From Thermoplasmatota archaeon (GTDB lineage: Archaea > Thermoplasmatota > Thermoplasmata > UBA10834), in NCBI GenBank assembly GCA_022848805.1, contig JAJISI010000028.1:1-12157 (forward strand): a stretch of DNA of 12,157 bases, read 5' to 3'. Shown piece by piece: positions 10,994 to 12,157 of this stretch. A program made the translations under genes and the position numbers. Positions within the stretch are counted from its first letter, which is position 1, and each line of letters starts with the position of its first letter. Below the pieces are notes generated by a model, which was not told where the DNA came from, did not search any database, and saw nothing but the letters and a program-made list of their open reading frames with translations.

Positions 10994-12157
10994 ATGCAGA
11001 GTTCTTCAAAGGGTTCCAGGCCTAGACGGGGCGTCAAGAAATGGCCTACGCCTCCGAGGTTTGCAGGAGAGATGCTGAGCGTTCTGTCGGACATCATGTC
11101 AGTGGAGAGCCTCGATGCCGTCCTTCAGAAGATCGCAGAAACGATAGCTGAACTGTTCTCCGTCAGGGCTCTCATAATATGCGTCCTTGACGAGAATGAG
11201 CAGGTCTTCCGCGTCCGCGCAGCCCACGGATATGGCGCCGACAAGAACGAACAGATTATGGCTATCACATACAGTCAGGAGCGCCTTGGCAGAGACATGG
11301 ACTCGAAGTTTATGGTCTCCGAGAACGTGTATTTCGTCCGGCCCGGCCCTGAGGACTTCGATAAATCTGACGAACCACTCTATTTCGATGTGAAAAGCAT
11401 AACGAAACCCAGAGACGACCTGGACGAGTGGCACGAGCTGGACTATCTGAAGATAGTCTTCATGGACCGCGATAACCAGCCGAAAGGGTTCATAGAGATA
11501 GAGGAGCCGGAAACCCGCAGGACGATGGACAAGGATGCCATCGAGGCGCTTCGTATCTTCGCGGAGCTGGCTGGTGTCGCCATCGAGAACGCGACGATGT
11601 ATCACGCTCAGGTGGAGATAGCGCAGAGAACGCGCTTTCTCGCAGACATCATGGCCCACGACATCAACAATTACAACCAGGCGGTGACGAGCTATCTGCA
11701 TATGGCCCTCTCGACGGAAGTCGACCCCGAGAAAGCGGTCGCGTATCTGGAGCGAGCCACGGAGGCCGCATGGGGGATCAACGAACTGATACAGCGTGCG
11801 GAGAAGCTAGCGCGCATCGAAGAGGAAGTGGCGAAGAATACCGGCCCGGTGGACCTCGTCGAGACGCTGAAGGCGAGTGCAGGGGAAGTCTCGAGGAGCA
11901 ACCTTGGGAAGGATGTCACCATTGACCTGAACCTGGGAAGCCAGAGGTACTTCGTCACCGGCAATGAGCTGATCGACGAGATATTCGTGAACATCATCGA
12001 GAACGCGGTGCAGTACGACGCTCACGAGAAGATAGCAGTCGAAGTGAGCGTGGGCGAGTTCTTCGTCGATTACAGGAGGTACTGGTGCGTATCGATCGTC
12101 GACAACGGCATCGGCATACCTGATTCGAAGAAGAGCCTCGTCTTCGGCAGGATGAGC
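10994..12157 (+). CDS. GAF-domain sensor histidine kinase, 3' truncated by the window
   Basis: The first 388 residues are present and the gene continues past the right edge. Residues 1-26 are basic and proline-containing. Residues about 27-205 are a GAF domain (MLSVLSDIMSVESLDAVLQK; then RIFAELAGVAIENA near its end). The dimerisation and phosphoacceptor helix has LADIMAHDINN with H222 as the phosphorylated histidine. The ATPase domain shows the N box NIIENA (333-338) and G1 box DNGIGIP (370-376); the G2 box would lie beyond the window. No membrane segment is seen, so it is a cytoplasmic sensor. The frame is closed by TGA at 10970-10972, so ATG 10994 is the first start; AGGG lies 7 nt upstream. 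The next candidate is ATG 11072, at the edge of the GAF domain. It is divergent from the EF-Tu-like gene, and no response regulator is within view. Confidence 0.9.
   Translation, partial: MQSSSKGSRPRRGVKKWPTPPRFAGEMLSVLSDIMSVESLDAVLQKIAETIAELFSVRALIICVLDENEQVFRVRAAHGYGADKNEQIMAITYSQERLGRDMDSKFMVSENVYFVRPGPEDFDKSDEPLYFDVKSITKPRDDLDEWHELDYLKIVFMDRDNQPKGFIEIEEPETRRTMDKDAIEALRIFAELAGVAIENATMYHAQVEIAQRTRFLADIMAHDINNYNQAVTSYLHMALSTEVDPEKAVAYLERATEAAWGINELIQRAEKLARIEEEVAKNTGPVDLVETLKASAGEVSRSNLGKDVTIDLNLGSQRYFVTGNELIDEIFVNIIENAVQYDAHEKIAVEVSVGEFFVDYRRYWCVSIVDNGIGIPDSKKSLVFGRMS

Noticed and set aside
10815..11009. 65-codon N-terminal extension of the EF-Tu-like protein
   Set aside because: The ATG at 10814 has a well-placed ribosome binding site and TATA box, and the extension has no family similarity.
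11099..12025. Minus-strand open frames opposite the histidine kinase
   Set aside because: They are antisense to a frame with GAF, H, N and G1 motifs and have no features of their own.
1..12157. CRISPR array, insertion sequence, or phage genes
   Set aside because: I saw no regularly spaced repeats, transposase or integrase motifs, or phage structural proteins.

Overview
The window looks like a chromosomal segment of an archaeon. The signs are TATA-box promoters about 25 bp upstream of starts, several apparently leaderless genes mixed with strong GGAGG-type ribosome binding sites, an ADP-forming acyl-CoA synthetase subunit, a DUF5679-type zinc ribbon, a free-standing EF-Tu domain-2-like protein, and an HdrABC/MvhD-type electron transfer module. 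The gene mix, with a Ras-like GTPase, suggests the Thermoplasmatota as a best guess. No rRNA or other marker gene is present to prove this, and nothing here shows the organism is a methanogen (no mcr genes, no hydrogenase genes).

Layout. Bases 1-2263 hold two plus-strand genes: a Ras/Rab-like small GTPase and a YtcJ-type metal-dependent amidohydrolase. Bases 2316-6646 form a minus-strand operon read right to left: two paralogous CBS-pair proteins (4-nt overlap), a short HdrA lacking the inserted ferredoxin domain, and an MvhD-HdrC-HdrB fusion that overlaps hdrA by 8 nt. The operon has a good TATA box with a perfect inverted repeat abutting its downstream side. Divergent from it (6787-8190) is the alpha subunit of an ADP-forming acyl-CoA synthetase. 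A 49-aa zinc-ribbon gene follows on the minus strand.

Bases 8466-9224 are mostly non-coding. They hold one probable 40-codon basic small ORF (minus strand, strong RBS, hairpin just after its stop), several inverted repeats that could be structured RNA or protein-binding sites, and an AT-rich island with a nested palindrome. Then come a winged-helix protein with two TerB-like repeats (plus), an L-asparaginase/isoaspartyl-peptidase gene that has lost its whole alpha region and catalytic threonine (minus), an 86-aa EF-Tu domain-2-like protein upstream of it (minus), and a GAF-histidine kinase that runs off the right edge (plus).

How the genes may work together. The central operon encodes in two polypeptides what is usually four subunits (HdrA, HdrB, HdrC, MvhD). 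It therefore has the parts of a flavin-based electron bifurcating or confurcating disulfide reductase; the CBS pair may sense adenine nucleotides. The divergent acyl-CoA synthetase would make ATP from acyl-CoA thioesters. Together they suggest fermentative or acyl-CoA-linked energy metabolism, but this is inference from context.
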